From the NCBI RefSeq assembly GCF_015326965.1, contig NZ_CP017659.1, forward strand, positions 6,461,001 through 6,525,000: a DNA stretch of 64,000 bases. The letters are read 5' to 3'. Below the pieces are notes generated by a model that ran no database searches, had not been told where the DNA came from, and was given only the letters and a program-made list of their open reading frames with translations. The stretch is from Paenibacillus sp. JZ16. Its GTDB lineage: Bacteria > Bacillota > Bacilli > Paenibacillales > Paenibacillaceae. A program made the translations under genes and the position numbers. Positions 62,054 through 64,000 of the stretch are shown in pieces (position 1 is the stretch's first letter; each line of letters opens with the position of its first letter).

Positions 62054-64000
62054 ATGAAACCGATCTTGTTGAAATTATCCGGACTGCAGAGTTATCGAGA
62101 ACCGCAGGAGATTGATTTTGAGACGTTGTGCGAAACCGGACTCTTCGGTATTTTCGGACCGACGGGAAGCGGGAAATCCACACTGCTGGATGCTATTACT
62201 TTAGCCATGTACGGAAAGGTGGAGCGTGCGGTTAACGGAACCCAGGGCATCATGAACCATTCGGAGGACAGCTTGTCCGTCTCTTTTACGTTTGAGTTGT
62301 CCTCCGCTGCCGGACTGGAGCGATACCGGGTAGAGCGCCGATTCAAACGGGTCAATGAGCTCTCCATCAGCAATACAGTGAGTCGGTTTATCCAAGTTAC
62401 CCCCGATGGGGACCAGGTGATGGCGGATAAACTGGCCGAAGTCACCCGCTGCGTAGAAGAGAAAATCGGACTTAAAATGGATGATTTCACCCGTGCGGTC
62501 GTTCTTCCTCAAGGTAAGTTTGCTGAATTCCTCTCCCTGAAGGGGAGTGAGCGTCGGCAGATGCTTCAGCGGCTGTTTCATTTGGAACGGTACGGAGACC
62601 AGCTTGCGATCAAGCTCAGCCGCCGCGTGAAGGATACAGAGGGTTCGCTGAAATCCGTCGAAGCTGAACAGCAAGGGCTGGGCAGTGCAGGCAAAGAAGC
62701 TCTGGCGGAAGCGACTACGGTGCTGGAAGAAGCCAAGAAACACGCGGCGTCATCCCGGAATCTTCTCCAGGCCGCCATCGAAGCCCATGAAGCTATGGGG
62801 AAAATCCGTGAGTTGGATATGGAAAAACGGCGGCTCCAAGGGAAGCTGGATGAACTTGCCCTTCATGAGGAAGAGATGAAGCAGTTGGAACGACGGCTTG
62901 AGCTGACAGGGGCGGCAGCCGCAGTTCTTCCTGCGCTGGAAGCTTGGCGCGAATCCGGCAAGGTCTGGGATCATCGGAGGCAGATTGCCGAAGGACTCAC
63001 CGCGCAAGCCGCATCCGCTCAGAACGCGGCCGAGCAAGCCGTCAAGGCGGATGAAGCTGCCCAGGCAGCTCTTCGGGCCGAGGAGCCGAAGCTGGTGCTT
63101 CGGGAGCAGCAGCTGGAGCAGGCTGTTTTATTGCAGCGGGAACGTGATGGATTACGCGAAGAACTGATTAGGCTGGATGCACAGCGAGTGGACGCACGCA
63201 AAGAGCTTGATGGAGTAACTGCCCAACTGCAGAAGGAGCAGGTACTGCTCGAACGGGGGCAAAAGCGGCAGGAGGAGCTGCAGACCAAGCTGAAAGGGCT
63301 TGAGATCCGCTCTGGTGAGCGTCAAGCGCTTCATATGGCGATGCAGAAGGTCCAAGCCCTTGAGTCGGCCGGCAGACGGAAGCAAAAGGCTGAGCTCGAG
63401 TTAAAATCGCAGGAGAGCAAGCTGAAGGAGCAAGAAGCAAGCCTTATTGCCCTGCAGAAGCAGGAGCAAGAATTGCAGCGGCACTACATACAGCTCTCCG
63501 TGCAAGCTGACAGCTTGCAGCGTGATGCAGCCGAAGCCTCGTCGTTTGCCGACCGGATGGCGGCCGCGGCAGCTCAGGTAAACCAGGCGATGAGCGACTC
63601 GCTTCGCAACAAGCAGCTTCATGCGCTGTCCCTTTCGCTCGCCGCCGAGCTTCGGGAAGGAGCTCCTTGTCCGGTTTGCGGAAGTGAACATCATCCTCAT
63701 CCTGCTGCCTCATCAGGGCACCCTGAAGATCATCTTGATGAGGCCATGAATCAGCTGGCACAGATCACTCATCAGATCCAGGAGGCCAGATTAACCCTGC
63801 GGGGGCAGCTTAACGAAGCGGAGGCGCTGGCAAGCCAAACGCGTTCGCAGATTGAGCCGTATGCAGATGACGAGCTGCTTGCCGTCAAACTAGCCGGGCA
63901 GGAGCAACAAGGATGGATGGAGGCAGCAGTGTCAACGATACCAGCCGCTGATCAACCGTACGATGTAGAAAAGCTGGCTTCAGACACGGCATGGCTCATA
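62054..64000 (+). CDS. sbcC: Exonuclease SbcCD subunit C, 3'-truncated by the window
   Basis: The first 649 residues of a Rad50-like SMC ATPase. Walker A is FGPTGSGKST (K41), the Q-loop region is VVLPQGKFAEFL (about 152-163), and a long coiled coil rich in Ala/Glu/Gln/Leu follows. The zinc hook is C539-P-V-C542 (CPVCGSEHHPH). The second coiled-coil arm and Walker B lie beyond the window. ATG 62054 follows the sbcD stop with no gap; GGAGGTGA lies inside the sbcD end. Confidence 0.95.
   Translation, partial: MKPILLKLSGLQSYREPQEIDFETLCETGLFGIFGPTGSGKSTLLDAITLAMYGKVERAVNGTQGIMNHSEDSLSVSFTFELSSAAGLERYRVERRFKRVNELSISNTVSRFIQVTPDGDQVMADKLAEVTRCVEEKIGLKMDDFTRAVVLPQGKFAEFLSLKGSERRQMLQRLFHLERYGDQLAIKLSRRVKDTEGSLKSVEAEQQGLGSAGKEALAEATTVLEEAKKHAASSRNLLQAAIEAHEAMGKIRELDMEKRRLQGKLDELALHEEEMKQLERRLELTGAAAAVLPALEAWRESGKVWDHRRQIAEGLTAQAASAQNAAEQAVKADEAAQAALRAEEPKLVLREQQLEQAVLLQRERDGLREELIRLDAQRVDARKELDGVTAQLQKEQVLLERGQKRQEELQTKLKGLEIRSGERQALHMAMQKVQALESAGRRKQKAELELKSQESKLKEQEASLIALQKQEQELQRHYIQLSVQADSLQRDAAEASSFADRMAAAAAQVNQAMSDSLRNKQLHALSLSLAAELREGAPCPVCGSEHHPHPAASSGHPEDHLDEAMNQLAQITHQIQEARLTLRGQLNEAEALASQTRSQIEPYADDELLAVKLAGQEQQGWMEAAVSTIPAADQPYDVEKLASDTAWLI

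Overview
The window looks like a chromosomal segment of an endospore-forming, low-to-mid GC Bacillota, most likely Paenibacillus or a close relative. The evidence is sporulation genes (spoVAC-AD-AE, gpr, spoIIP), the comE competence locus, a leucyl T-box, CIRCE control of the hrcA-dnaK operon, AddAB instead of RecBCD, strong AGGAGG ribosome binding sites, and a gene order that follows the Bacillus subtilis yqeG-to-yqeV region. The genus is inferred from protein character and synteny; no search was run.

Layout. 1-1.4 kb: the tail of a transporter and an M42 aminopeptidase, convergent on a shared terminator. 1.5-3.8 kb: a tiny membrane ORF and a three-gene spoVA operon behind a good SigG-type promoter. 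3.9-8.4 kb: a MoxR ATPase / DUF58 / transglutaminase membrane trio. 8.6-15.2 kb: yqeG-yqeH-aroE-yhbY-nadD-yqeK-rsfS-cvfB-like-yqeM-like, interrupted by a 330-bp noncoding repeat-like element with terminal inverted repeats. 15.5-19.6 kb: an accessory catabolic cassette (TIM-barrel epimerase, two Gfo/Idh/MocA dehydrogenases, AraC regulator). 19.6-22.4 kb: T-box-controlled leuS. 22.4-27.5 kb: comER divergent from comEA-comEB-comEC. 27.7-29.5 kb: an ECF sigma factor and a membrane zinc-finger anti-sigma factor. 29.8-37.8 kb: holA, rpsT (reverse), gpr, spoIIP, a yqxA-position gene, lepA, hemW. 37.8-49.8 kb: a GNAT acetyltransferase, then hrcA, an archaeal-type chaperonin, grpE, dnaK, dnaJ, two small unknown genes, prmA, an M50 protease, rsmE and mtaB. 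49.9-53 kb: a Nudix hydrolase, a Na/Pi cotransporter (reverse) and an RlmI-like methyltransferase. 53.2-64 kb: addB-addA-sbcD-sbcC (sbcC runs off the end).

How it fits together. Most of the window is housekeeping: translation and ribosome maturation (YqeH, YhbY, RsfS, RpsT, LepA, PrmA, RsmE, MtaB, LeuS), protein folding, DNA uptake, double-strand break repair, and spore formation and germination. The most unusual points are: (1) a group II/III-type (thermosome-like) chaperonin gene inside the CIRCE-regulated hrcA-grpE-dnaK-dnaJ operon; (2) hrcA, whose conserved N-terminus and ribosome binding site point to an AUA start codon; (3) the structured repeat-like element between aroE and yhbY; (4) a ComEA with a low-complexity linker and no recognisable SLBB-type domain; and (5) a terminator hairpin between comEB and comEC.

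Functions are assigned by reading protein motifs by eye. Start codons were re-chosen from ribosome binding sites and conserved N-termini where the longest open frame was implausible.
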